From Bacteriovorax stolpii (GTDB lineage Bacteria > Bdellovibrionota > UBA1018): a DNA stretch of 54,156 nucleotides. Each line of letters begins with the position of its first letter. Position 1 is the first letter of the stretch. Positions 38,424-47,271 of the stretch are shown piece after piece. A program made the translations under genes and the position numbers. The notes beneath the pieces are model-generated. The model ran no database searches, had not been told where the DNA came from, and was given only the letters and a program-made list of their open reading frames with translations. The DNA is taken from assembly GCA_945860415.1 (NCBI GenBank), contig CAMAQA010000009.1, positions 1 to 54,156 of the forward strand, written 5' to 3'.

Positions 38424-38972
38424 ATGAAAATGAAGAATCAAATCGTTGCCATCCTCGCCCTCGTCGCCAGCACCTTCACCGCCGGATCGAATGCCGTCGC
38501 CGCCGAAAAGGTCCGCGACATCCAGCTCAGCAAGGCCCAGAAGTCGGCCCTCGTCGCCCACCTTCAGAGGCAGATCGCGCGCCATGAGAACATGACCCTC
38601 GAGCAGATCCAGGCTGACCTGGTTCAGGGCCTCGAACAGAACCGGAAGGCCATGATCGAAAAGGACCCCTCCAAGGCTGTCGTTTTCGACAAGGCCGTCC
38701 AGGCCTCGATCGACGCCGTCCGCGCCGCCGATGACAAGGACATGCTCATCATGGCCGAGAAGGCCAACCTCCAGCAGCTGATGACCTCGGCCAACTACCT
38801 GTTCATCGTCACCCGAACCTGCGTGACCGAGCTGGCCGGTGGATTCAAGGATGCGCCTTTCATGACTTCTCTGGGCTTCGTCTTCGGAGTGCCGTTCTCG
38901 CTCGCGGTCGATGGCGTCGCATTCATCTTCCAGCTCGCGATGACTCTTGACGACCTTTACAACGGAATGTGA
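38424..38972 (+). CDS. Small exported hypothetical protein
   Basis: The 182-residue product has a good ribosome site (CAGGAG) and a signal peptide (IVAILALVASTFTAGSNAVA). The mature protein is helical with many Gln, Lys and Asp. A hydrophobic segment near the C-terminus (LGFVFGVPFSLAVDGVAFIF) could be a membrane anchor. I recognise no family. It is followed by a classic terminator, so it is a single-gene transcript and, given the strong signals, probably well expressed. Confidence 0.75.
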   Translation: MKMKNQIVAILALVASTFTAGSNAVAAEKVRDIQLSKAQKSALVAHLQRQIARHENMTLEQIQADLVQGLEQNRKAMIEKDPSKAVVFDKAVQASIDAVRAADDKDMLIMAEKANLQQLMTSANYLFIVTRTCVTELAGGFKDAPFMTSLGFVFGVPFSLAVDGVAFIFQLAMTLDDLYNGM

Positions 38973-38996
38973 TTTCAACTCCACGGAAGGACATGA

Positions 38997-39027
38997 CCCC
39001 GCCGCGCTCCCCTGCGGCGGGGTTTTT
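38997..39027 (+). terminator. Rho-independent terminator after the small exported gene
   Basis: CCCCGCCGC (38997-39005) and GCGGCGGGG (39014-39022) are perfect 9-bp arms around an 8-nt loop, followed by TTTTT at 39023-39027. It lies 24 bp after the stop of the 38424 gene. Confidence 0.93.
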
Positions 39028-39081
39028 CATTTCGCGCCGCCGGAACTGGCCAATCACCCGCATGCGTGTGACACTAGTTCC

Positions 39082-39858
39082 ATGCCCTTCTCCTGGCTCA
39101 AGCAGATCCTGAACATCGGCCGGGGAGCCTCCGACCGAAGTCGGCAGGTCGGCGCCTCGTCCGGGCTCGCCACTCGAGCACCTCGGATCAAGCTCAGCGC
39201 CGAGCACCATGTTTCTCTGGAGCTCTATGATCGCCTGCAGCGCGGGCGCACGACCCCGTTCACCCTGGCCAATATTTCCGTCACCGGAGTTGCCTTCCTC
39301 AGCCCGGACTTCGATTTCTCTACCTCGGTCGGTGGAGTGCTCCGAGGCGTCCTTCGACTCGGAGAGCAGTCTTCGCCAGTGGAGCTCCAGGTCATCCATC
39401 ACACCCGGGGAGTAGTCGGCGCTCGATGGGTGTCGATCGATCCGGTCTTCAAGAAGGCGCTCTGGGAATTCCTCGCCCCGGAACAGGCGGCGGCCGAATG
39501 CGTCCGCACCCCTGACAGCGCACTGAACCCCGAACCCGATGGCACGCTGATTCATTACCGGGGCCTCTCCGGCAATGCGTATTTTGCAGTCCATGACCAC
39601 GGTCGCGTCGTCCGACAGCAGGTGACGCTCTTTGGCATCCGCATCTACCGAGTCACAGGCCAGAAACCCGAGTTTACGGCACGGGATGCGAAGATCGGCG
39701 AGACCCAGCCGGGCACCGGAGGCGGAGAATACGTGCCCTTTCCGATGATGCCCGATGACCAGCAGAAGGTGCTGGCTCAGGCGGCGCGTTTCGTTCGAGG
39801 CCTTCCCGGACTGGAAAAAGAGGTCCTGGAGTCGGGCACTGCGGCCCTCGGATTTTGA
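39082..39858 (+). CDS. PilZ-like domain protein
   Basis: The 258-residue product has a region (about residues 35-135) with LANISVTGVAFLSPDF and GVVGARWVSIDPVFKKALWE. These resemble the (D/N)xSxxG strand and the closing part of PilZ, the c-di-GMP-binding domain. The usual RxxxR binding motif at the domain start is not clear (PRIKLSAEH stands there), so nucleotide binding is unproven. The rest of the protein is unfamiliar. It starts with ATG at 39082 after the upstream terminator and precedes an HD phosphohydrolase by 54 bp. If it binds c-di-GMP it would be a signalling output, but this is inference. Confidence 0.5.
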   Translation: MPFSWLKQILNIGRGASDRSRQVGASSGLATRAPRIKLSAEHHVSLELYDRLQRGRTTPFTLANISVTGVAFLSPDFDFSTSVGGVLRGVLRLGEQSSPVELQVIHHTRGVVGARWVSIDPVFKKALWEFLAPEQAAAECVRTPDSALNPEPDGTLIHYRGLSGNAYFAVHDHGRVVRQQVTLFGIRIYRVTGQKPEFTARDAKIGETQPGTGGGEYVPFPMMPDDQQKVLAQAARFVRGLPGLEKEVLESGTAALGF

Positions 39859-39912
39859 CCGCCCCGCTTTTAGCCCTGTCATCCACCGGCCGATCTTTGG
39901 CACACTAGGACC

Positions 39913-41397
39913 ATGAGTTCGGCCCTTCCCGGAAGCGTTGCCAGTCCACGTCCCGTTCGAAACCAGCGGGTGATCTACGACGTCCTCTATGGATTCATTC
40001 CGATCACCGAATGGGAGGAGCAGATCATCAACTCGCCCTTCTTCCAGCGCCTGCGCTGGATCAAACAGCTGGGCTTTTCCAACTATATTTTTCCCGGAGC
40101 CGAGCACAACCGCTTCGCCCACGTCATCGGCGTGATGCATTCGATGGATCAGATGATCCGGGCGCTGGGCATCGCCGTTCCGGACCATGAGCTTTTCGAC
40201 CGGCATTCCACGAGCCCGGCGGCGATGCTGCACAAGAGCCTGCGCATCGCGGCGCTCCTGCACGACCTCGGCACCTTTCCGTTCTCGCATGCCATCGAGC
40301 ATGCCTACATCCGCCATGGCAACGACACGCGCCGCCCGCGCGCCACCGGCAACAAGCACTCGGGCAAGACGCCGAAGCAGCTGCCCAACAATCACGAGCA
40401 CCTCGGATCGTTCATCATCAAGAACACGCCCTACGACGGCGGCATCACGCGCATCCTCGAGGATTTCGAATTCGACATCCAGCTGATCTCCGACATCATC
40501 AAGGGTGACTCGAAGTACCTGATCGCCAACCAGCTCATGCACTCGGATCTCGACGCCGACCGCATGGACTACCTGCTCCGCGACTCGCACTACACGGGCA
40601 TCAAGTACGGGCAGTTTGACCGCGAGTACATCCTCGCCAACCTCACGACCTATGACGCCGGCAATGGCCAGGTGGCCTTCGGCGTGCGCGAGAACGCCAT
40701 TCATGCGCTCGAAGATTTCCTGATCGCGCGCTTCAGCTGGTACTCGCAGGTCATCAAGAATCCGGGCTCGGCAAAGTTCGATATCATGTCGTCGCACATT
40801 GCCGAGGCATTGCTCGAGCACGACCTGATCTACCAGTTCCATGACCTGCTCGACATGATCTTTGCCGGAGACGAGCGGTTCTTCTGGTTCAATGACGTGT
40901 ATTTCATGAACCGCCTGCAGCAGGTCCGGCTCGAAAAGAAGATCAAGGACCGCAAGGCCTCCGAGCTGATCCAGATGCTGCTCTACCGAAGGCCTCCGAA
41001 GACTCTCCGGCATTCGCTCTTCCAGCACCGAATCCTCAGAAGCGATGGCGACGACAGCGAAAAGGCTCAGCTCACCGCCAAGATCCAGAAGAAGGTCAAG
41101 GAGTTCGAAAAGATCCTCAAGCGCCACGGCAAGGGCAAGGCCTGGATTCTCGCCGACATTCCGCACAAGGACGTGGTCTTCACGCGCGGCATCGGCCACC
41201 TGAAGGCCACGCGCGACCAGCCGCACCTGGATACGGAGTCCGTCAAGATCATCAGCAAGACGGGCAAGCCCTCGCTGCTCGTCCAGCGCGAGAATGCACT
41301 CATGAAACACCTTTCGGGTTTCATCAACTTCGTGCCGAGCGTGTATGCCAATGACGAGGCCGTCGAGCTGCTTCGCCGTCGACGACTGATCACCTGA
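39913..41397 (+). CDS. HD-domain phosphohydrolase, SAMHD1/dNTPase-like
   Basis: The 494-residue product has the HD metal motif set HNRFAHVIGVMH, ALLHDLGTFPFSHAIEHA, and DADRMDYLLRDS, in the order of the YdhJ/SAMHD1-like HD family. Such enzymes hydrolyse dNTPs or other nucleotides. The C-terminal half (residues about 300-490) is helical and unfamiliar. The arm between the HD blocks includes a basic loop (RRPRATGNKHSGKTPKQ). Converges on the metzincin gene with 6 bp between stops. Substrate not deducible. Confidence 0.87.
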   Translation: MSSALPGSVASPRPVRNQRVIYDVLYGFIPITEWEEQIINSPFFQRLRWIKQLGFSNYIFPGAEHNRFAHVIGVMHSMDQMIRALGIAVPDHELFDRHSTSPAAMLHKSLRIAALLHDLGTFPFSHAIEHAYIRHGNDTRRPRATGNKHSGKTPKQLPNNHEHLGSFIIKNTPYDGGITRILEDFEFDIQLISDIIKGDSKYLIANQLMHSDLDADRMDYLLRDSHYTGIKYGQFDREYILANLTTYDAGNGQVAFGVRENAIHALEDFLIARFSWYSQVIKNPGSAKFDIMSSHIAEALLEHDLIYQFHDLLDMIFAGDERFFWFNDVYFMNRLQQVRLEKKIKDRKASELIQMLLYRRPPKTLRHSLFQHRILRSDGDDSEKAQLTAKIQKKVKEFEKILKRHGKGKAWILADIPHKDVVFTRGIGHLKATRDQPHLDTESVKIISKTGKPSLLVQRENALMKHLSGFINFVPSVYANDEAVELLRRRRLIT

Positions 41398-41403
41398 CTC
41401 GGT

Positions 41404-42201
41404 TTATTTGTAGATGCAGTTCGTCCTGCCCATGTCATTCGCATTGAGCTTGCTGCGAACTTCGCCTGGGCCCTCCCTGGTGACGAGAAACTGGGGAAAC
41501 ATGACCGCATTCTTGTAGGCTTTTGGAAGGTACTTCGAATTGCAGTCAGGAATTCCATCGGCGGACCGATACTCGCACGAGTGTCCGAGACCCAGCATGT
41601 GGCCCATCTCATGGACCAGGATGGAGATCGGATCCGGCTGCGGCTTTCCTGGCGCAAAATAGTGCTGAAGGTTCAGCTCGATGATGGACATCTTGTAGCG
41701 ACAACCCAGCCCCTTGCAGGCCTGCCGTCGGGGGCAGGTGGTGGTCAGCGCAATCACGCTCTCGGACAAATCCGGGGGCCAGGCGGCTCGCTTTCGGATC
41801 ACGATCGGATCCACGAACGACTTCTCGTCCGTCGCCAGCAGGTCAATGCTGCACGCAGGAAACCCTCCGGTGTCCCACGAGTCCACGCGCACTCCGCTTC
41901 CGGGCTCACGATAGTCGATGATGGGATATCCGAAGCTGATCATTGAAAAACGGTTCCAGACCTCTGCCGACGTCTGGATCAGCAGCTTGTCGTTCACGGT
42001 ATCAGAACCCTCCACCGCACCCACCAGTCCGCCCAGGGCAATGCGCACCGGAGTCACGTCCCATTTACCGTTGATCGTGCTGAGCTGATCATTTCCGATC
42101 ACGCACTGAGTGACGGACTTCTCGTTCCGGGGCAAGCCACAGGCGGTCGCGAACAAAAGCGCGACGACAGCACTCCATTTTGCGCCAAAACCGAATCTCA
42201 T
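41404..42201 (-). CDS. Metzincin-type metalloprotease lipoprotein
   Basis: The 265-residue product has a signal peptide with a lipobox (LLFATAC, Cys21). The metzincin zinc site is VHEMGHMLGLGH (His197, His201, His207), the full HExxHxxGxxH motif, and NAVMFPQF supplies the Met-turn. Cys residues along the chain suggest disulfides. It is probably anchored to an outer-leaflet or periplasmic membrane face and degrades proteins there. A GGGAGGGCGA ribosome site precedes ATG 42201, which supports the start over the longer frame. Confidence 0.88.
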   Translation of the reverse strand: MRFGFGAKWSAVVALLFATACGLPRNEKSVTQCVIGNDQLSTINGKWDVTPVRIALGGLVGAVEGSDTVNDKLLIQTSAEVWNRFSMISFGYPIIDYREPGSGVRVDSWDTGGFPACSIDLLATDEKSFVDPIVIRKRAAWPPDLSESVIALTTTCPRRQACKGLGCRYKMSIIELNLQHYFAPGKPQPDPISILVHEMGHMLGLGHSCEYRSADGIPDCNSKYLPKAYKNAVMFPQFLVTREGPGEVRSKLNANDMGRTNCIYK

Positions 42202-42304
42202 TCGCCCTCCCCGCGCGAGAATCCTCACGTCTCCCCTTTCGGAATTCTGACATGTCCGCATAAGTCTTTCTTGAGTTTTATTATCGGGTACTAGTCTTGC
42301 AATT

Positions 42305-44425
42305 TTATTTAATAATTACAGCACCTTGCCGGTCCGTCCGAAAAACCGCCGCCCCGGCCTCTCTCACCCGCCCCAGGGTTTCGGGATGGGGATGTCCATG
42401 GCGATTTCCAGGTCCGGACGAAACCACGACTGAGGTGGGCTCAAATGCGTTTAAAAGCCCCTGGGACGAAGAAAACCTCGAGCCATGATGGCCGAGCTTG
42501 AGGACGGACCGACGCGAGCTCCGAGCCTCATTCCAGAGCGAAGGCCAGTGCCGTTCGAAGGCCGTGGCCAGGGCCAGCTCCGAGGCCCCCTTGCGCCATC
42601 CGGCATCGCCCAGATTGAGGTATGCCCCACCCGAGCGCAGAGGAATCAGCACGCCCCCCATGACCCCGTTTGCTCGCGAATCACGGATGGCCACGAACCA
42701 CGGAAAAGGAAAGCACGAGGAAGCCTGATGTCCTGCCGGAATTCCGCGTTCAGCGAGCAGCCGACGGAGCCTGTTGTCGGGACTCGGGTCGAGGGAAGGA
42801 GGCAGGAGCACGCAGCGTATTCGGATCCACGGCAGGAGCTGCGCAAGCGCCCCTGAATGATCTTCATCCTCGTGAGTCAAAACCACTGCCTCAAGCTCGA
42901 CCACTCCCCTGCGCGAAAGCGCTCGAATCCAGCGGGCAGGATCCGAGGCCAGCGACGAACCGACGTCGATGGCGGCAGCTTTCTTGACTCCGCCTTCGCT
43001 CCAGCTCACCAGGGCGGCATCTCCCTGTCCGACATCGAGCTGGATCACCTCATCGGCTCGCGTCTCGGCAGCGGGGTCTCTCGCCCCAAGCTGAACGGAC
43101 CGAAAAGCCAGAGCCGCAAACACGAGCAGCACCAGCACCCGCGCCCGCTGGTGTGCCGGCGCCAGAGCCCTGACGCCGCAAACGCCCACCGCAACCATTG
43201 CAGCTCCGAGCGCCGAAGCCGACCAGAGCGCCCCGGGCAGTTGAGCCAAAGGCAGCGTGACTTTGAAAAGCACGGAGGCAGTGAATCCCAGCGCATCATC
43301 AAGAAAAGACAAACCTGGAAAGGCTTCCATTGCGAGAGCCAGAGGCATCAGAACATAGCCCGCCACTGGAATGGTGATCAGGCTGAGAACCGGGGTCGAC
43401 AGCGCGATCCAGCCCTCATGTGCCAGCTGCAGCGGAGCGACCGCAATCCAGGATCCGACTGCCATCCACCAGTGTGCGCGCCAGCCGGTTCTTCCCGCTA
43501 CTCCCCACGAACCTCCCCAGACGGCCAGAAAGTAGTGCCAGCGTCCCCAGGCCGCATCGACCTGAAACGCGGTGGCCAGGAGCGCCTCCAGGCTCACGCT
43601 CGCCACGAGCGGCACACCTCTCTGCCACTTCCACCCTCGCGCACGCGACACCTGCTGCAGGCCCATCAGGGTGAGCGGCCGCAGCAATCCCCAGCGCCAA
43701 CCGGAAAGCGCCCAGACCCAAACGAACAGACCCCATTGAAGCACGGTAAGAATCGCTCGAATCGGCCGCACCCAGAGGACCGGCGCTCTCGTGCACAGCT
43801 GGGTGACGATGAATTCCGTCACTGCTCCCAGCAGCAGAAGGTGAACCCCGGCACTGGTCAGCAGGTGGACATACCCCAGCATGAAGAAAAGCGTGGGAGG
43901 AACCCCTGCACCCGACTCCTTCTCGCTGATGCGCGAGAACGAACTCGAGGATTCACCGATGAGCCAGGATCGAAGCCAGCCGCTCGGATCGGCCGGAACG
44001 AGTCGCGCCGAAAACGACTCGCGCCGTGCCTCGAGCCACTGCGTGGCCGACAGTAACGGGCTTGCGCCGAATCGTTCTCCAGCCTCTGGAAATGGGGCAG
44101 AGTCCGACACCAGGAATCGACGCCTCGACGGACGTCCCTCGACAGGAGCCTGCTCATCCAAAAGTGGAGGAAAGACTCGCACCCATCTTCCCTGTGCCGG
44201 ATCAGGAGAAGGGAGGCAGTGAGGTCGCCGGAGTGACAACCACCGCAGCCACGTGGCCCTCGAAAAGCAGACGTCCAGCTCTCCTGCCGGATCCGTGGTC
44301 AAAACGGACACCCAGCACGAATCTCGGACTTGTCGGCGCACCTGGAGCGGGATGAGGCACTCGGGCGACGCCCCGGCAACATCCGAAAAAAGAAGAAAAG
44401 TCGACATCACCAACGCTCGGACCAT
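42305..44425 (-). CDS. comEC: ComEC/Rec2 DNA uptake channel
   Basis: A polytopic inner-membrane protein that passes single-stranded DNA into the cytoplasm during natural transformation. The 706-residue product has many hydrophobic segments in its middle (about residues 200-440), with the competence-domain signature GYVHLLTSAGVHLLLLG. It also carries a C-terminal metallo-beta-lactamase domain with IQLDVGQGDAALV, VVLTHEDEDHSGAL, LNLGDAG and LKLGHHGSRFSSS. ATG 44425 is chosen over 44455, because 44455 leaves only 1 bp before the divergent J-domain gene; the first segment is still hydrophobic. Close to comM, which supports a competence role. Confidence 0.9.
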   Translation of the reverse strand: MVRALVMSTFLLFSDVAGASPECLIPLQVRRQVRDSCWVSVLTTDPAGELDVCFSRATWLRWLSLRRPHCLPSPDPAQGRWVRVFPPLLDEQAPVEGRPSRRRFLVSDSAPFPEAGERFGASPLLSATQWLEARRESFSARLVPADPSGWLRSWLIGESSSSFSRISEKESGAGVPPTLFFMLGYVHLLTSAGVHLLLLGAVTEFIVTQLCTRAPVLWVRPIRAILTVLQWGLFVWVWALSGWRWGLLRPLTLMGLQQVSRARGWKWQRGVPLVASVSLEALLATAFQVDAAWGRWHYFLAVWGGSWGVAGRTGWRAHWWMAVGSWIAVAPLQLAHEGWIALSTPVLSLITIPVAGYVLMPLALAMEAFPGLSFLDDALGFTASVLFKVTLPLAQLPGALWSASALGAAMVAVGVCGVRALAPAHQRARVLVLLVFAALAFRSVQLGARDPAAETRADEVIQLDVGQGDAALVSWSEGGVKKAAAIDVGSSLASDPARWIRALSRRGVVELEAVVLTHEDEDHSGALAQLLPWIRIRCVLLPPSLDPSPDNRLRRLLAERGIPAGHQASSCFPFPWFVAIRDSRANGVMGGVLIPLRSGGAYLNLGDAGWRKGASELALATAFERHWPSLWNEARSSRRSVLKLGHHGSRFSSSQGLLNAFEPTSVVVSSGPGNRHGHPHPETLGRVREAGAAVFRTDRQGAVIIK

Positions 44426-44456
44426 CAGCTCGCCCGGACGCAGGGGTCGTGCCATA

Positions 44457-44906
44457 ATGGGTGACGTGCCATCACCGCTCGCCCAGCAGCTCTCGGAAAT
44501 CTTCAGCCCCGACCAGTTTGCGGCCATCCAGCTCGTGCTGCTGGCGAGCCTCGGCTTTGCGGCGTTTCGGTTCGTTTCGAAGAGCCAGCGAGAGTCCCAG
44601 TTTCGGAGCGACGCCTTCCACCGGCCGCGCCTGAAGCCGAAGCATCAGGATCGAAAGCGTCAGGAGCGAGAGGAGCGTCGCGTGCTTCTCGGTGGATTTT
44701 CGTTCACCGGACTTCCGCACGAAATTCTCGGAATCGCAAAAGACGCCGGAGAGTTCGAAATCCGGAGAGCCCACCGCGCACTGATCAAGCGTTTCCATCC
44801 CGACAAGATCGGACAGCAGGGCTCGCGCGAGTGGCATGATGCGCAGAAAATCGCCGAAGCGGTGAACACGGCTCGAGATGACATGCTTCGAGCCCTGCCC
44901 AAATGA
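44457..44906 (+). CDS. Membrane-anchored J-domain (DnaJ-like) protein
   Basis: The 149-residue product has one hydrophobic N-terminal segment (FAAIQLVLLASLGFAAFRFV), a charged linker (residues 45-75), and a C-terminal J-domain. The HPD tripeptide is at residues 114-116 in KRFHPDKIG, preceded by FEIRRAHRALI. It should stimulate an Hsp70 (DnaK) at the membrane. It lies between comEC and comM, 33 bp before comM and on its strand, so a chaperone role in competence machinery assembly is an attractive but untested idea. AGGGG about 9 nt upstream supports ATG 44457. Confidence 0.85.
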   Translation: MGDVPSPLAQQLSEIFSPDQFAAIQLVLLASLGFAAFRFVSKSQRESQFRSDAFHRPRLKPKHQDRKRQEREERRVLLGGFSFTGLPHEILGIAKDAGEFEIRRAHRALIKRFHPDKIGQQGSREWHDAQKIAEAVNTARDDMLRALPK

Positions 44907-44939
44907 TTTCCGGCACGAGTTTCGTAATGGCCGGGCGGC

Positions 44940-46592
44940 ATGACTCGAATTTCCGCCCCGTTGCACCGCCAGATTGAACCCGAACTCCAGCTCATCGACG
45001 TGTGGAGCGCCATGGCCATTCCGAGCTTTCGGGTGGTCGGACTTCCCGGACAGGAGATCATCGAATCCTGCGAGCGCGTGCGGGCGGCAATCGAGGCCAG
45101 CGGAATGGAGTTTCCGCGCAAGCGCGTCCTCGTGAACCTCTCTCCTGCGGGTGTTCGAAAACAAGGAACAGGAACCGACCTCGCCATTGCGCTTGCCGTG
45201 ATCCACTCTTCCTGGAGCGCAGGCAGCAGATCCGAAGAGTCGCGACTCATCGTGGCCTCTGGTGAGCTGGCTCTGGATGGCTCCGTGCGCTCGGCCGGCC
45301 GCGTGCTTCGGGCCTGCTGGGCGGCTGTCGTGGCTGGAGCGTCGGACCTCATCCTCGCAGTAGAAGACTCCAACACGGCCCGCAGTGCGATCGCCCTGAT
45401 CCAGCAGGCGCGCGACACGCCTCTCCGCCTGCAGGTGCATCTGGTGGGCTCGCTCGTCGAGGTGCTGCCGATCCTGGAGTATCCCGTGAAAGTGCGACTC
45501 ATGCCTCCCGACACCACTCCGGATCGTGATGAAGTGCCGATGGACCTTCTGCCGCTCCAGCCATCACTGGAACGCGACCTTGCCACTGCTTCGGCGGGCG
45601 CGCATCACCTGCTGCTCATCGGCCCGAAGGGCACCGGAAAAACCGCCGCACTTCAATGGCTGCAGGCACTGCAGGCCACCCTCGGACCAAAAGAGCTTCT
45701 CGATCGGCTGCTGCTCGAAGAGCTGGTCGAACCCGGACCTCCCGACTTCGCGCAACGAGCTCCACTTCGAATCGTACCACCGCAGGTCAGGCCGGAAGCC
45801 CTGGTGGGAGGAATCCATCGAGGCGAGCTTCGCCCGGGAGAGTTTTCTCAGGCCCATGGCGGTGCCCTGATTGCCGATGAGTTTCTCGAGTGGCCGCGCG
45901 ATTCGCGCGAATGCCTGCGTGATCCGATGGAAACCGGACGCTTGCAGCTCACCCGCTCGCAGCGGAGCATCGAGCTTCCGGCGCGCTTCCAACTCGCGGC
46001 CTCCGCCAATCTCTGCAGGTGCGGGGGCTGGCCACGGGCCTGGAGCAGGACACGAGAGCTGCTGTCTTCCGAGCCTCCCGCCTTCTGCCAGTGCACCGAT
46101 CAATCGCGTACCGACTACCTGTCGAGGCTCTCTGGCCCCATCCTGGATCGCATCGACATCGTTCGACTAGTGCTGCAAAAACCCTTCGCCCGACATTCGG
46201 AGTCGACTCCTCCCGAGCAGCTTCGCGAGGAGACCGCACGCTGTCGCACGCTTCTCCTCCAGCACTGGGGAGCGAGCTCCGGCCGCCTTTCCGGAGCCCA
46301 GATCGAGGAGATCCTCCGCGATGAACCCGCGATCGTCCGAAACTGGAACGAGGTGCGACGCCCGACGGAAACCAGCCTTCGCCGCCGGCACAAGGAGATC
46401 CGCGTGGCGCTGACCCTCGCCAGCTGGGACCAGATCCGGGGAGCGCATCAAGGCCCGATTCCGACCCGCAGCCACTTCGAGGAGGCCTCGAGCGGCTCCG
46501 CCGATTCATGGATCCACACCTTGTCGCGAACGGAACTGCGGCGAAGCGCCACCGGCAAATCAAGAATTGACCCCGGACCTGCAGCAGTCTAG
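44940..46592 (+). CDS. comM: ComM-like AAA+ (Mg-chelatase-like) protein
   Basis: ComM is a hexameric helicase that aids branch migration during integration of transforming DNA. The 550-residue product has the family's N-terminal part (VVGLPGQEIIESCERVRAAI; NLSPAGVRKQGTGTDLAIAL). The Walker A GPKGTGKT lies at residues 228-235 and the Walker B area ALIADEFLEWP further on; the usual DE pair is kept, but the preceding hydrophobic run is altered. A Cys-rich insert (LCRCGGWPR and FCQCTDQ) matches the zinc-like loop of ComM. Follows the J-domain gene closely and ends just before a pseudouridine synthase gene. Confidence 0.88.
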   Translation: MTRISAPLHRQIEPELQLIDVWSAMAIPSFRVVGLPGQEIIESCERVRAAIEASGMEFPRKRVLVNLSPAGVRKQGTGTDLAIALAVIHSSWSAGSRSEESRLIVASGELALDGSVRSAGRVLRACWAAVVAGASDLILAVEDSNTARSAIALIQQARDTPLRLQVHLVGSLVEVLPILEYPVKVRLMPPDTTPDRDEVPMDLLPLQPSLERDLATASAGAHHLLLIGPKGTGKTAALQWLQALQATLGPKELLDRLLLEELVEPGPPDFAQRAPLRIVPPQVRPEALVGGIHRGELRPGEFSQAHGGALIADEFLEWPRDSRECLRDPMETGRLQLTRSQRSIELPARFQLAASANLCRCGGWPRAWSRTRELLSSEPPAFCQCTDQSRTDYLSRLSGPILDRIDIVRLVLQKPFARHSESTPPEQLREETARCRTLLLQHWGASSGRLSGAQIEEILRDEPAIVRNWNEVRRPTETSLRRRHKEIRVALTLASWDQIRGAHQGPIPTRSHFEEASSGSADSWIHTLSRTELRRSATGKSRIDPGPAAV

Positions 46593-46602
46593 CTGTGAAA
46601 CC

Positions 46603-47271
46603 GTGGCGCAGAAATTCGACATCGTTTTCGAAGACACGCACCTGGTCGTGCTTTGCAAGCCCGCCGGCCTGCTCTCGCAGGGCGAGCACACGGGCGACGA
46701 AAACCTCGTCGATCTGCTGCGGGCGTACTTCGGACGGAATTACGTCGGCCTCGTCCATCGGCTGGACCGCAATACTTCCGGAATCATGGTCGTTGCCAAG
46801 CGCAGCAAGTCCGCCGAACGCCTCACCCAGTCACTGCAGGAAGGATCGCTCCGGCGCTCGTACATCGCGTGGCTCGAAGGAGCACTGCCGCTGTCGACGG
46901 ATCCGATCCGCTGGGACGACTGGCTCATTCGCGATGAGCGCACGAACGTCACTCGCGTGGCGAAGGCCGGTGCACCAGGAGCCAAGCGAGCCTCGCTCGA
47001 GATCCGAACGTTGGTGCACGAATCCTATCTCGGCCAACCGGTCACGCTTTGCGAGTTCGAGCTCGACACGGGCCGATCACACCAGATTCGCGCCCAGGCC
47101 TCATCGCGAAGGCATCCGCTGCTGGGCGATCGAAAGTACGGAGCCCGACTCGATTTTCCGAGGACTGCGCTTCATTCGCATCGGATCGAGTTCCCGCATC
47201 CGATGACAAAGGAACTCGTGCGCTTCGAATGCCCGCTTCCCGCCGACCTCGCGATCAGGACTGAAAGATGA
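46603..47271 (+). CDS. RluA-family pseudouridine synthase
   Basis: A 222-residue single-domain enzyme with the catalytic Asp in LVHRLDRNTSGIMVVAK and FELDTGRSHQIRAQASS. No S4 domain. The GTG at 46603 is preferred as start because it begins at the family-like AQKFDIVFEDTHLVVLCKPAG; an upstream TTG would overlap comM. It starts 10 bp after the comM stop and its 3' end overlaps the convergent methyltransferase gene by 17 bp. Its exact RNA target is unknown. Confidence 0.87.
   Translation: MAQKFDIVFEDTHLVVLCKPAGLLSQGEHTGDENLVDLLRAYFGRNYVGLVHRLDRNTSGIMVVAKRSKSAERLTQSLQEGSLRRSYIAWLEGALPLSTDPIRWDDWLIRDERTNVTRVAKAGAPGAKRASLEIRTLVHESYLGQPVTLCEFELDTGRSHQIRAQASSRRHPLLGDRKYGARLDFPRTALHSHRIEFPHPMTKELVRFECPLPADLAIRTER

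Noticed and set aside
42202..42304. AT-rich stretch between comEC and the metzincin gene as a promoter
   Set aside because: TTGCAA and GATAAT are present on the minus strand but with a spacing of only 11 bp, which is too short for a standard promoter.
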